Assembly: GCA_029204225.1 (NCBI GenBank)
Contig: MU831897.1
Span: 1-64,000 of the forward strand
From: Diphasiastrum complanatum
Lineage: Eukaryota > Streptophyta > Lycopodiopsida > Lycopodiales > Lycopodiaceae
Length of the DNA: 64,000 bases
Direction of reading: 5' to 3'
Under the pieces are notes generated by a model, which searched no databases, was not told the DNA's origin, and saw nothing but the letters and a program-made list of their open reading frames with translations. Below are positions 25,655 through 37,960 of this stretch, piece after piece. The position numbers and the translations under genes were made by a program. How positions within the stretch are numbered: position 1 is the first letter of the stretch; every line of letters begins with the position of its first letter.

Positions 25655-28060
25655 TGTGAAGGATTTCAGATCATTCAAGGTCCAATCCATGTCCCTGATC
25701 TTTGGTTACAATAAGGAGCAAACCAACAATCCTGCCAATGTAGAAAAATCAGCATCTACATACAAAATCAGATGCAAACTCTAAGAGATACTGATCAAAC
25801 ATGAACCGAAACATAAAATATGGTTGCTATCCATACAAATACAGTACCCTATTGTATTTCACATGTGTGAAACTGGAAATAGCAAAATATGAGCATTCTA
25901 CACACAAGATTGCAAGATATTATCAGGATAGTGCACCAATGGATAGATGAACCCAAGAGAACTCATGTATAAGCATGAAATGAGAAAGAGAATAGAGAAG
26001 ATGTGTCTCTCCATGAGTTTCCTCCTTTCATAGCAGCTCCAAACCCTATTTGGCCACTTGGCTTTCCTTCCAAAATGTAAACCCTACTATTTTTGGGACT
26101 CGAATCAATGTACCCAAAGTTCAAATTTGAATCTCTCTCAAACTCAACTACCAACTTTTCCACACTTTCAGAAAGTGTTTATTGAATGTATTTTAAACTA
26201 ATATAACTTAAAAAAGTTTATCTCTAAGTCTAAAGTGAGTTTTGGCCTCATATTGACAATTTACCAAATTATGACTAAACTTGTTGAAATCTCTCACACT
26301 CCCTCTTCAACTAGTTTTGGCATAGTTTTAATCATACTACTTTGATCCAACTTTAGAATGATCTTCATCCTAAGTATAGATCTCCTTTCTAAGGTTCTAA
26401 AGTATCTTTCATAATTGATATAGAGAATAGTGTCCAAATTGGATGCCTCACTATTTGTTAAATGAATTTTACACATCAAGATGTAGCTAAAACATGAAGA
26501 ACCAAATAGAACGTGAATGAAATGATTCCTCCATATTTCAAACTTTGAACTCTTTGGAAAATTACAGCAACCAAACAATAAATGTGAGTGATGACCACTT
26601 GCTTACTTGTCTCCTCCAACTTTGTCCTTTCTTAATATATCTTCACCATAAAACTCCATGAATCAGCCTCCATCTCCATCTTGCCACAAGATATCATCAA
26701 TACTTGATAAATTGGCCATGAATGAGTGACATAATGAACCTCCAATAGCTTCATTTCCATTAGCAAAACCACCCAAGAATGCTAGTACAACTCCAGCAAT
26801 AAGATACTGCAAGACAATGTAGCTAGTTTGTCCACATCTTAACAATTTGCACACATTCACATGAAATTGCTCAAACATGAGATAGAACAAGTAAAGTAAA
26901 CTTGAACGACACTTACTTGCTCCTCCATTGACCTTACTTGATTCTTCAAACACCTGCAAAAATAGATCATAACATCTTTGCCAAATAGCCTTCCTTTGAT
27001 GCTTTTGACTAGCTCCAAATTGCCACCTTTCTTTTTGTATTGTTGAAGCTCTTTGAGACCAACCTCTTGATCTTCCTCTTGATCATCAAAGTCATTGAAC
27101 AAACTTTGTTCCAGATCCATTACTTGATTTTCTAGCATGAAAACCATGAGAAACAATATCCACTTGCATAGAATCATCTACCCAAGAAGATTCTCCAAAA
27201 CATGTGAGTAAAGCAAAGTGAGTCACTTCCACTTGTTTTACCTTTCTCTTGAACATCAAAGATGTCAAAGATATGAATATCTTCAAACATGAACCTCTAG
27301 AAATACTCCCTCTCAAACATATGATCTAGATCCAACAAGATCTCATCAATGCTTGATCTCGAATTTTCACAAAGGTTACTGAAAACAATGCCACCAATGT
27401 CACCATCATAAATCAAAAGATAGATTTTAAACTTTCCATCCAACATGAAGTAGAGTAGGTGAAGATGAACACCTAATAAATCCAGCCTTCTTGAGTCCAT
27501 AACAAATCTCAATAAGCTCACCAATGAGATCTCCCTTGCCTTGAAGAAATTGCCTCTTGATTTGCTCCATGTAGTCTTCCTCAACCAATCTTTTGTCATC
27601 TTGATCAAGAGTGATCAATTCACAATAATAGAATCCTTTGAGTTGATGAAGAGATGTGAGATCCATGCCTTGGATCTTCCCAAGAATCAATCTTCCATTT
27701 CTCTTTCCTTCATAATACTCCTTCTTAATGATTGCATTATAAGAAGTAGAAACCTCAAAAATATTAGAAGCCATGAAAAAAATGATTAGTACTTTCAACA
27801 TAAGGATGATTGAAGTACTCTCTTTTTTCAAGCAAGAACTTCTACTCAATGATCTAGGTAATGACTCATATGATAATGATTCTTCCTCACTATCATTCAC
27901 AATGACATCATTCAAAGTACATCCTACGTTGAACACTTCACATACTTCTCTTCTTCTTGACTTGTAACTATCTCCCTCACCAAGTCTCTTGATAGAACCA
28001 TTTATGAAGACATGTGACTCCACTTGCTGCAAAACTGACTTTCTTGGAATCATAACAGGG
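25655..28060 (-). mobile_element. LTR element E, broken, without recognisable pol
   Basis: The 3' LTR (minus orientation) spans 25655-26298, 644 bp in TGTGAAGG...TCTCACA form on the plus strand. Immediately right, 26299-26307 reads as AAGAGGGAG on the minus strand, a polypurine tract. A second, lone LTR of this family is at 43492-44136. The internal part (26308-28060) shows minus frames such as 28053-27427 (SYNAIIKKEYYEGKRNGRLI, KRLVEEDYMEQIKRQFLQGK) that I do not recognise as gag or pol. No 5' LTR or primer site was found. A large retrotransposon derivative carrying unrelated sequence is possible. Confidence 0.7.
25857..25872. promoter_or_regulatory. G-box-like palindrome in LTR E
   Basis: TTTCACATGTGTGAAA, the CACATGTG variant of the palindrome seen in element A's LTR. 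Confidence 0.45.
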
Positions 28061-28632
28061 TGCTAAATCCCTCTCACTTATTAATTAGGGCTACAGTTGC
28101 TTCGATATCCATAAACCCTCCAATATTCCTACGTGGAGAAAGTCGATTGGAAGTATGCGACGAAAGAGTATCGAGATAATCCAGATCGCTCCAAGCAACA
28201 ACGAGAGGCAGCCAGAGTTTGAATCGAGGCCACAGGGGCTTCTCACTTGGACAGTGGCGGCGATAAATATTTGTGAGCCCACTTTGTAAGTCTACCCTAA
28301 ACCCTTAAGTGGAATTTGACTATTGATTGTTTTTTTTTTTGCTCCTTGGGGTTTTTCGTTTGACACCTTGGAATAAAATGCTCTCTTTATATGATCAAAA
28401 TTTGGAATGTTTGTGCAGCGATCCATCGTGGGACGGTCTCCCACACATGACGAGTATATGTATGCATATGCCCATAATGTGAAGATTAGTAAAATTATAT
28501 CTTTTTATCTCGAGTTTTGGGGCCATGCCTATTTTATTTCCATTGTATATTTTATTGTATATAAAGGTATGTGGATTGAGCACATAACCTTGTAGAATAG
28601 GTCAAGTTTGAACTAGGTAGATTCAATCTTGA
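28061..28632. other. No gene recognised
   Basis: A slightly GC-richer stretch (28080-28290) has a 63-codon minus frame without recognisable content. A small hairpin, GTGGGA with loop CGGTC and TCCCAC, lies at about 28429-28445. Confidence 0.35.
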
Positions 28633-31600
28633 TGTCATGCAAAAGTTTAGATTACATGCAATCAGTGCATGCAACATGCAAAGTAGTTTTTATGATCTAC
28701 ACATGCCTAGGCAATTTTCAGAGGTGACATGCAGTACATGCAATATCCATGCATGTAGTTTTACATGTGGATCTCTGTTAGTTGAGCTAACTAAGTTAAG
28801 TGGAATTTCCATGCAACTCCATTGTAGGAATTCGAGTCTCTTTGATGTAGGAAAACTTTGACATGTTTTGCCATATTGTGAATATTGAGATTTTGGTGTT
28901 TTTGGGCTCATTCTACCGAGTTTTATAAGTAGATTTTCTCTCTGTACCCAAGAGCAGGCTATTTTTCCCATAGTGAGCACTTAGAATTATTTCTTATATC
29001 TATTCCTCTTAGTAAGAAGTTAGTTTTTTCAGTCTGATGTATGTCATTGTGCTCTTGCCTTAGATTTCTCAAGTAATCTGTTCATTGATCAATCTTGTGC
29101 AATTACAACACCTCATTAAGATCTTGTAAGGTGTGTGGTGAAGTTCACACGTGCTAGAAACTTCACATGGTATCAGAGCTTCATGCTTTGTAAAGGTGGG
29201 GGGTGTATACATCAGAACATAAGTGCTTTTGCTTGTAGTAACTCAAATTTGGGAGAGGAATCTAAACTCATTGACAAACAAGCCATCTGTGGATCATAAG
29301 TGGATCAAATCAAGCCTGATCTGCTCCAGTTGATAGAGAGCTCACACGTGTGAAATCAGCAATCCGAGTTGAAGTTTCTTTGCCTATTGAATATTGGGGA
29401 GAAGCAATTAATTGTGCAAATTATTTGTGCAATAAATTACCTCACAATACACTTTCAAAAAGATCACCATATGAAGTCTTGTTTAAGAAGAAACCTAAGG
29501 TTGATCACCTTACAGTTTTTGGATGTGCTTGTTTTGTTCATGTACCCTTGGAAACAAGGAAACGAGATGATCCAAATTCAGTCAAAGGGATCGTAGTTGG
29601 ATACTCATCCAACAAGAAGGCATACATAATTTATGTTCCCTCTACCTCAATTACAATTGAGAGTATAGATGTTATTTTTCATGAGAATCAAAAATACAGT
29701 TTTGATGAAGTCAAGATCAAAGATTCTCAAAAGGATTCTCCTATCATCACTCTTGAAGATTATCATGGAGAGATGGGGCCGAGAATTGAGGAGGAGTCAC
29801 CTCAAGCTTCTCACCAAGGAGATCACAAAGAGAAAGATCCAAGCCTAAGAGGCTCCCATATGGAGATAAAGGCAAACAAGTGGAACTCAACTCCACTAAT
29901 TATGCATATTTTATTTCACATGAAGAGCCAAAGGATGTATATGAAGCACTCAACTCAAAAGAATGGTTTCTAGCCATGAAGGAGGAATATGATGCATTGA
30001 TTGCCAACAAGACATGGGAGCTTGTGGATCTTCCATCCAACAAGCACACTATTGGTTGCAAATGGGTTTTTTGAGTCAAATATAATCAAGATGGCACAAT
30101 CAACAAGTACAAGTCAAGACTATGTGCAAAGGGCTTTGCTCAATTTTATGGACTTGATTATGAGGAGACTTTTGCTCCAGTTGCAAAGATGATATCAATT
30201 GGAATCATCATTTCTATTGTTTGTTTTTTCAAATGGCAAGTTTCTCAACTAGATGTCTCAAATGCTCTTTTAAATGGATATTTAGAAGAAGAAATTTATA
30301 TGGAACAGCCTTGGGTTTATCCAAGACAAGACCAAATGCTTGCTCTTCAAAAGTCTCTATGGACTAAAGCAAGCACCAAGATCGTGGTATTCTCGACTTA
30401 ACACTTTCCTTATCTCACTAGGATTTAATCTTAGTAACTATGATCCTTCCTTGTATGTCAAGTTCTATGATAGTGATATTGTCATTCTTCTAGTTTATGT
30501 TGATGATATTATCCAAACAGGAAGTTGTATCAATTTAGTTGAAGAAACCAAAACTGCACTTGGAAGAGAATTCAAAATGCAAGATCTTGGAGAAATCCAT
30601 TACATCTTAGGATTAGAGATTGACTTCCATAATGAGAAAGCTCTTGCAATGTTAAAAAAGTTTAATATGCTAGATTGTAAGAGTATTGATATTCCTATGG
30701 AGCAAATTGTAAAAGACCCTAACAAAGGTGATGAAAGATCCTTCATGGACATCACTCTTTTTGGGAGTCTTATAGGCTCCTTAATTTGGCTCACCATAAC
30801 TAGGTCTGATGTAAGTTTTAGTGTTCATAAGTTGAGCCAAGCCATGCAAAATCCTACTATTCATCATTGGAAAATGGCCAAAAGGGTACTTAGGTACATA
30901 TCTTCAACCTATGATTATGGTTTGTTATACAAAAGTGAAGATCTTTCTATTGTTGACTATTCTGACTCGGATTTTGCTAGTGATAAAGTAGATCAAAAAT
31001 CTATACGTGCATATGTCATATATCTTGGAGGAAATTTAATATATTGGCTTTCCAAAAAGCAAGATACCATATCACTCTCATCTTGTGAAGCTGAATATAA
31101 GGCACTTACTACTACAACAAAAGAGGTGATTTGGATCAAGAGGTTGCTTTTGGAGCTAAAGACTATCAAGGAAGATGATCTACCATTGATCATGTGTGAC
31201 AATATCTCAGCACAAGCCCTTGCCAACAATCCAATATTTCATGCAAGAAGCAAACACATCGAAGTTGCACATCACTTCGCGAGAGAGAAGCTCATTGGAG
31301 GGGAAATCTACTTGGAGCACATCGACACATCAACTTGTATTGCATATTTGCTCACCAAACCTTTGAGCAAAAATTCCTTCATCAAGCATGGAGCCAATCT
31401 TGGATTAATTCCAAGATCCATGTTCAAGTCAACATAGATTAACTTTTAGGAGTGTTGAAAAATGAAAAATTATTTATCTTGACTTTAGGTTTTGGCAAAG
31501 TTTTTTCTATGTGTATGTAATGTTTCATATTGTAAATGCCAAAATTGGCCTAGAAGAAACTCGAGCTATATTGTTTCTTGAGTCTAGTTGGTCATATACA

Positions 31601-32020
31601 ACATGCATATAGAATGTAGACATAGAAATGCCAATTATGGGCTTGTAGAAACTCGTGGCACATCACATGCAATGATTGTAAGTGTTCCATAGTGACATGC
31701 AAGGCATGCACAAAGTGAATTGGACACATGCATGGTGATTTGGACAATTCTAGTTTAGGATTTGACACTTGGTAAAAGTAGGTAGAAATGCATGCATGTA
31801 AAGTGACAAATGTCACTAGTTTGCTAGTTTTCACGTTTAGATGTGGATGAAAGTAGGAGAGAGATGGTTCTACCTCAAGCTACTCCAATTTCCATAAATA
31901 TGTGTAGGCTCTCTCATAATTTTTGATGAAGAACCAAGCTTTGAAGCTATTCCATGTCAATCTAGATCTATCCTATTGTTTGCTTGAATTTTGCTCTCTC
32001 TTTCTCTCTCTAACTCGAGT
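28633..32020 (+). mobile_element. Ty1/copia element B, broken
   Basis: A 5' LTR-like region ends CTTCACA at 29167, followed by the primer-binding site TGGTATCAGAGC at 29168-29179. Integrase C-terminal sequence is in 29350-29973 (FGCACFVHVPLETRKRDD). Reverse transcriptase and RNase H occupy 30000-31437, with [34 protein letters not shown] and HARSKHIEVAHHFAREK. A 3' LTR-like sequence begins TGTTGAAAAATG at 31453 and may run to about 32020. The 5' and 3' LTR-like regions do not look alike, so this may be a recombinant or two overlapping insertions. It is broken in several places. By protein it is a relative of element A. Confidence 0.85.
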
Positions 32021-32179
32021 AGAGGATTATGCTAATGCATTGAGACTAGCTCAGAGAATACAATTCTATGCTTAGCATAAGTTATGAATGTTTAAAATAA
32101 AAAATTTACATATTTCTACGCTAAGCATAAGTTAAGTGAATACCATATCTCTAAATTGAATCAAAAATGGAGTGAGGGC

Positions 32180-32834
32180 TGTGAAAATTGTCAACATTTC
32201 CTAGCTAGTTTGAGGCCTAAATTGGCTAAAATTGTAAATAGTTTTGGTTCTGGAGTTTCACACGTGTGAAACAGGCCACAATGTTTTTATTTACTGTATT
32301 TTTTCAGTATGATTAAGTGTCAAACTTCATACCCTTCAAAATGAGACCATTTTGATGTATTTTGGTCATATAAGCCATTTTTAGCTATTTTTCCTATATA
32401 GGGAATATCTAGGGTCAAGTACCTTCTAGAGAGAGGAGAGAGAGTCATCTTCCTCATCCATAAATAGTAGGGAAGTCGTGGAGAACAGGTTGGAGAAACC
32501 TTTTGTATGCTTCATTGAGATCAATAGATCATTGTCATTGTTTCTTCCTCCATTGAGAGCATTGTTGTGTGTATTGTCTTCAAGCTATTGTGTATGATCT
32601 TAGGTGCTTTCCAAAAGTGGTAGGCTGATGTATTATGGACTGTATAATGCTATTTTGGGCCGCACTTGATGTTTATGGAAGTTTCCATTTGTGATAAATG
32701 CTTTTTGATCAAGTTCTTTGCATTCTAGGTAGCATAGAATGTGTTGCCAATTCCTAGCTTATGTAGTTTGGAGTGCAAGCATTCAAGCCAATGATCTTGG
32801 AGTTTAGATCCACTTAGGATCTGTATTTTTCACA
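32180..32834 (+). repeat. 5' LTR of element A
   Basis: 655 bp. It contains the perfect 18-bp palindrome GTTTCACACGTGTGAAAC (32255-32272) with a G-box core, and a CCTATATAGGG stretch near 32392 that could serve as a TATA region. Confidence 0.95.
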
Positions 32835-34006
32835 TGGTATCAGAGCTGGTTGGCTTCTATTTACAGTAAGTATTCCATTTTTGGTGATATTTGGATGTTT
32901 GATCAAGTTCTAGCATGATTTTGCATTGCTTTGTTGATCAAATCTTACTAACCTTTGTTTTGTGAGTTGAACTTGTGGATCAAAAGCATATTTCAGGTCT
33001 ATTGAAGATCAGAGGCTGAAAAGAAACTATTTTGGATCAGATCATAACACCTAATCATTTGTGATTGTGAGGCTTGTGCATATTCAATACTAACAATGTT
33101 CTTTTCAATCCTATTGTTGACAATCTCCATTCTTGGATGAACACTCTCCTTAAGTGGATGAAACTTCTCCTTAAGTGGATGACAAATGCTCTTTTGAGTG
33201 AGTTGTAATTCTCCTAAAGGCTGAGCAAAGCTCCCATTTGGATGAAAGATCCCCTTTTTTGGGTGAACATATTGTAAGCTCCATTGTGAAGAGCATATTG
33301 TAAAGATTGTCATCAATTTTGGCATAAATTTTGGTGTACTTTGTTGAGCATGTAAGTAACTCTCCTTATGTAATTTGATTGGAGCATTTGCTGGAAGGTG
33401 TTAACCATTATGCAAGTGTGTTTTCAGGTTCTTAACAGGTTGAGGAACATTCTCATGTGAAGTGATCTTAGATCTACATCTAAACACCAAGATTTGACAA
33501 GATAGTGAAGCTAGTCTTGTGATTCACTAAGTGTGCTCATTCATTCACCTCTAAATCTTGTATTTATCACTTGCTGGAGTTTATAAACTTTTAGAAGTGT
33601 GGTTTACATGTGGTTTTACAGGTTGAATCAATATCTTAGTGTGTTGATCATATGTTGATCAAGTTTGTTCATTACTAGGTAATCTTGGCATCCTAGTTTT
33701 GGGTATTTTCTAAGAATGCAAGTAACTCTTCACACCATAACTTGATTTGGTCACTTGCTGGAAAGTTTGAGAGCTTAAGCAAGAGTGTGTTCAGGTTGGT
33801 TTGATTTTGTAATCCATTCTTAGTGTGTGCAAAGTGTTGCATGTGTTTCAATCTTCCTTTCTATGCTTGGAAACCATCTAGGTTCAAGATAGAAGTGTTT
33901 TAGGGTCCTAAATCTTCATAGATCTCTTTATCTATCATTTGTTGAGAGAAAAGTGAGTGCTAAGTGCTTTAGGACAGAACCTAAAAGTTGAAGAAACATT
34001 AGAATC
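32835..34006 (+). other. Leader of element A with repeated modules
   Basis: The leader is 1172 nt. It starts with the primer-binding site. The IR-bounded module with GACAATCT/AGATTGTC ends lies at 33119-33311. Degenerate repeats of about 90 bp lie near 33350-33440, 33545-33630 and 33716-33807; each has an ACTTGCTGGA phrase and ends in a TTTTCAGGTT-like phrase, and the first also opens with GTAAGTAACT. The resemblance to 5' and 3' splice sites is noted without proof of use. Confidence 0.6.
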
Positions 34007-37000
34007 ATGGCTTCCAATGGTGGGATCATGCTAGAGTCTAGTGAAAGGTTGAGTTCATCAAACTACTCTACTTGGAAAGTGAGGATGGAGTCCTTACTTG
34101 AGTTGAATGAACTCATGGACATAGTTGCAGAAATTGAAGAGAGACCTCTCACACTTCAAGAGCAACAAAGGTTTGATAAGAAGGCCAAAAGGGCTCTTCA
34201 TATCATTAAAATGAATGTTACAAATGAACTTCTCAAGGAAGTTGGAAAGTGTCAAAGTGCAAGTGAGGCATGGAATGCCTTAAAGAAGCTCTTTGAATCA
34301 AAGTCCACATCTAGGGTATTGACCCTAAGGAGACAAATATTTTCTAGTAGGCAAAGAGAGGGTGAAAGTGCTCATGCATTTATCTTGAGAGTTAAGTCCC
34401 TAAGTGATGATTTAGCATGCATTGATGAGAACATAAAAGATGGTGAAATAGTCCAAGTTATGTTGAATGGTTTGCTAAATGAACATGCTAACCTTGTGCA
34501 AAGTTTTGCCATTCAAAGAGTCTTGCCAAGTGTGGTTGACTTGCAAGAAATCTTATTGGCTGAAGAACATAGGTTGCAATCAAAGCTTGATGGTGCATCC
34601 TTGCAAGGTGGAGGTGAAGAGGCTTTCTTCACAAAAGGCAAATTCAAGGGCAAAGGTAAAGGCAAAGGGAAATGGTCCAAAGGTGGTAACTTTGATCATG
34701 ATGATCACTCTTCCTCTTCCTCTTCTACTAAGAACAATAAGTCAAAGTTCAAGTGCTTTTATTGTGGGATAAAAGGTCATTTTGCAAATGAATGTTATAA
34801 GAAGAAAAGAGAGCAAGGAGAGAGGCAAGGAAATCTTACAATAGATGAGGAAGAACATAACACATGTGAATCACTTGTTATGACTTCAAGTTTGTTAGCC
34901 AACATAGATGATAATGATCCTTGGTGGATTGATAGTGGAACCTCATCTCACATGACAAGACATAAGGAATACTTTACATCCTTATTGTCTTATGAGGGAG
35001 AAGGTAACATCATCTACACTGCAAATGATGGTCAATGTGACATCAAAGGCATAGGCACTATTCCTATTTCCCTTTCAACAAATAGGAAAGCAAATCTTGA
35101 AAATGTTTTGTACATTCCTTCAATCACTAAGAATTTGCTTAGTGTAAGTCAAATGATTGACAAAGGACTTGATGTGGAGTTCATTGGAGATGCATGTTTG
35201 ATAAGTAAATGTGGATCCTTGATTGCTCAAGGTAGGAGGCATGGTAAACTTTTCAAGCTTGATGCATGTGTGATCTCTAATCATGAAGGATGTATGGCTA
35301 GGGAGCAATTGACAAACCAAGAAGTTTGGCACAAGAGGTTGGGCCATCCCAACTTCAAATCTTTGGAGGTAATGGCAAAGAAAGAGCTTGTTCTTGGTCT
35401 CCCTAAAAGTCTTGTTGCAAACAATAGTGTTTGTGAACATTGTGCCTTGTCCAAATCTCATAGACTTGCTTATTCTAGATCTACTTCTAGATCTAAAGAA
35501 GCTTTTCAACTTGTGCATTCTGATATTCATTCTTCTAGTACAACAAGCAATGGTGGGGCAAAGATGTATGCAACTTTCATTGATGACTTTAGTAGGTATA
35601 CTTGGATCTATCTTCTTAAAAGTAAGGATGAAGTGTTTGCTGCATTTGTCAAGTTCAAGAATGAAATGGAAAACCAATTCAATACAAAGATCAAATGCTT
35701 AAGATCTGATAATGGAGGGGAATACACCTCAAATAGGTTCAAAGACTTTTGTATAGCACATGGGATTAAGAGGGAGATGTCTAGTCCTAGGACTCCACAA
35801 CAGAATGGAGTGGCCGAGAGGAAGAATAGAACCCTTTGTGAATGTGCCAAGGCAATGAGACTACATGCTAATCTTGCTAAGTCTTTTTGGGGGGAAGCTT
35901 TAGCATGTGCTAACTATCTATGTAATAGATGGACAAGTGCTTCCTTGGATGGTAAAACTCCTCATGAGGTTCTTTATGGTAGAAGGCCGAGTGTCAAGCA
36001 TTGTAGGATCTTTGGATGTACATGTTTTGTCAATATCACACTTGATGATAGAACTAAAGAAGATCCTTCATCAAAGAAGGGTGTGTTTGTTGGCTATAGT
36101 GAAGTAAGCAAGGCTTACAAAGTGTACATTCCTTCTACAAAGAAAGTTGTCATAAGTAGGGATGTCATCTTTCATGAAGAGAATGTTTCCAATGTTGTTG
36201 ATGTTGATGTTGATGTGCCTACTAATCATCATGATGTGCAAGATGTCTTGGATGAAGATGGAGATGCCACTCCAAAGCAAACTTCAAGGAAGACTCAAAG
36301 GCAAAGGGCTAAGCCATCAAGTCTAACCTATGATGAAAAAGGAAAGCAAGTGGTGGACAACTCTAACTTTGCTTTTCTTACCTCTTTTGATGAACCAACT
36401 TGTGTAGGTGAAGCAATTCAAAAGAAGGAATGGATCCAAGCCATGGATCATGAGCATCAAGCACTCATCAAAAGCAACACATGGAGGTTGGTAAAGCTTC
36501 CAAAGGACAAGAAGGCAATTGGTTGTAAGTGGATCTTCAAGATCAAGACAAATCAAGATGGATCAATCAACAAGTACAAGGCAAGGTTGGTGGCAAAGGG
36601 GTATGCTCAAGAATATGGTATTGACTATGATGAGACCTTTGCACCCGTGGCAAAGATGGTAACTATTCGAATCCTAATCTCTCTTGCAACTCTTTATGAT
36701 TGGGATATGTGGAAAATGGATGTTACTAATGCCTTCTTGAATGGTGATCTTGAAGAAGATATTTACATGGAGCAACCCGAGGGCTATGTTTCACATGATG
36801 AGCCTAATCATGTGTGCTATCTCCAAAAGAGTTTGTATGGGCTAAAGCAAGCACCAAGGAGTTGGTATGCTAAGCTCAATTCCTTCTTACTTTCTCAAAA
36901 CTTTGTTATGAGTGAGTATGATCATTCTCTCTACTTTAGATTGAATGAAAATGATATCACTTTACTTTTGATCTATGTTGATGACATTATCTTAAGTGGT

Positions 37001-37960
37001 GGTAACAATCTAGATATAGATGAAATCAAGATGGCACTCAAAAGAGAGTTTGAAATTCAAGATCTTGGTAAACTTCATTATATCTTAGGAATAGAGATTA
37101 TTAGAACTTCTAAATCTACATTCATATGTCAAGAAAAGTATGTTAACTCTATTCTAAAAAGGTTTCATATGGAAGATTGTAAAGTTGTTTCTACTCCTAT
37201 GGAATCAAATGTAAAGCTAACTACAAGAAGTAATGAAAGATCCTTCAAGGACATTACTCTCTATAGAAAGCTAATAGGATCTCTTATATGGTTAACCATC
37301 ACAAGACCTGATCTAAGCTTTGTGGTTGGTAAACTAAGTCAATTTATGCAAGATCCTAGTGAGGCTCATTGGAAGCTAGGAAAGAGAGTACTTAGATACA
37401 TCTCGGGATCTAGAGATTTTGGCATCTTGTATGGAGGTACTACACCTAACCTTTGTGGATTTTCAGATTCAGATTTTGCAGGTGATCAAATGGATAGGAA
37501 GTCAACAAGTGCCTTTGCAATCTATCTTGGAGATGGAGTGGTCTCATGGCTATCAAAGAAGCAACCAACTATCTCTCTATCTTCCACCGAAGCCGAGTAC
37601 AAGGCATTAACAACATGCACCAAGGAGATTCTTTGGATCAAGAGGATGTTATTGGATCTTCACTTGCTGGAACCAGAGAAGACTCCAATCATACTTTGTG
37701 ATAACCTTTCAGCCCAAAGCTTGGCAAGCAATCCTGTTTTTCATGCAAGGAGCAAGCACATTGAGATTGCTCACCATTTTGTGAGAGATCAAGTCATTGC
37801 CAAAGAGGTGGAGCTTCAACATGTCTCTTCAAAGGAGTGTGTGGCTGATATCTTCACCAAACCATTGGGAAAGGACCTATATTTAATGCATAGATCTAAT
37901 CTTGGAATGTGCTCAAAGACTATGTTGAAACTAGCATCCAATGTTGAAGAGGGAGTGTGA
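34007..37960 (+). CDS. Gag-pol polyprotein of copia element A (1317 aa)
   Basis: One frame encodes the whole set needed for copia replication in cytoplasmic particles. Gag lies in about residues 1-260, with zinc knuckle CFYCGIKGHFANEC at 250-263 after a lysine/glycine-rich stretch. Protease is marked by WIDSGTSSHM at 307-316. Integrase shows the H-H/C-C zinc region (WHKRLGHPN, CEHCALSKSH), then LVHSDIHSSS and SDNGGEY, with NGVAERKNR. Reverse transcriptase shows [22 protein letters not shown] and YVDD near residue 990. RNase H follows (SDSDFAGD, LSSTEAEYKAL) to about 1290. The order protease-integrase-RT-RNase H is copia type. The ATG follows the leader directly, and length is usual for the family. 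The stop overlaps the start of the 3' LTR. Confidence 0.95.
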   Translation: MASNGGIMLESSERLSSSNYSTWKVRMESLLELNELMDIVAEIEERPLTLQEQQRFDKKAKRALHIIKMNVTNELLKEVGKCQSASEAWNALKKLFESKSTSRVLTLRRQIFSSRQREGESAHAFILRVKSLSDDLACIDENIKDGEIVQVMLNGLLNEHANLVQSFAIQRVLPSVVDLQEILLAEEHRLQSKLDGASLQGGGEEAFFTKGKFKGKGKGKGKWSKGGNFDHDDHSSSSSSTKNNKSKFKCFYCGIKGHFANECYKKKREQGERQGNLTIDEEEHNTCESLVMTSSLLANIDDNDPWWIDSGTSSHMTRHKEYFTSLLSYEGEGNIIYTANDGQCDIKGIGTIPISLSTNRKANLENVLYIPSITKNLLSVSQMIDKGLDVEFIGDACLISKCGSLIAQGRRHGKLFKLDACVISNHEGCMAREQLTNQEVWHKRLGHPNFKSLEVMAKKELVLGLPKSLVANNSVCEHCALSKSHRLAYSRSTSRSKEAFQLVHSDIHSSSTTSNGGAKMYATFIDDFSRYTWIYLLKSKDEVFAAFVKFKNEMENQFNTKIKCLRSDNGGEYTSNRFKDFCIAHGIKREMSSPRTPQQNGVAERKNRTLCECAKAMRLHANLAKSFWGEALACANYLCNRWTSASLDGKTPHEVLYGRRPSVKHCRIFGCTCFVNITLDDRTKEDPSSKKGVFVGYSEVSKAYKVYIPSTKKVVISRDVIFHEENVSNVVDVDVDVPTNHHDVQDVLDEDGDATPKQTSRKTQRQRAKPSSLTYDEKGKQVVDNSNFAFLTSFDEPTCVGEAIQKKEWIQAMDHEHQALIKSNTWRLVKLPKDKKAIGCKWIFKIKTNQDGSINKYKARLVAKGYAQEYGIDYDETFAPVAKMVTIRILISLATLYDWDMWKMDVTNAFLNGDLEEDIYMEQPEGYVSHDEPNHVCYLQKSLYGLKQAPRSWYAKLNSFLLSQNFVMSEYDHSLYFRLNENDITLLLIYVDDIILSGGNNLDIDEIKMALKREFEIQDLGKLHYILGIEIIRTSKSTFICQEKYVNSILKRFHMEDCKVVSTPMESNVKLTTRSNERSFKDITLYRKLIGSLIWLTITRPDLSFVVGKLSQFMQDPSEAHWKLGKRVLRYISGSRDFGILYGGTTPNLCGFSDSDFAGDQMDRKSTSAFAIYLGDGVVSWLSKKQPTISLSSTEAEYKALTTCTKEILWIKRMLLDLHLLEPEKTPIILCDNLSAQSLASNPVFHARSKHIEIAHHFVRDQVIAKEVELQHVSSKECVADIFTKPLGKDLYLMHRSNLGMCSKTMLKLASNVEEGV

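Noticed and set aside
35120-35677. Antisense frame of 185 codons inside element A
   Set aside because: Shadow of the gag-pol frame on the other strand.
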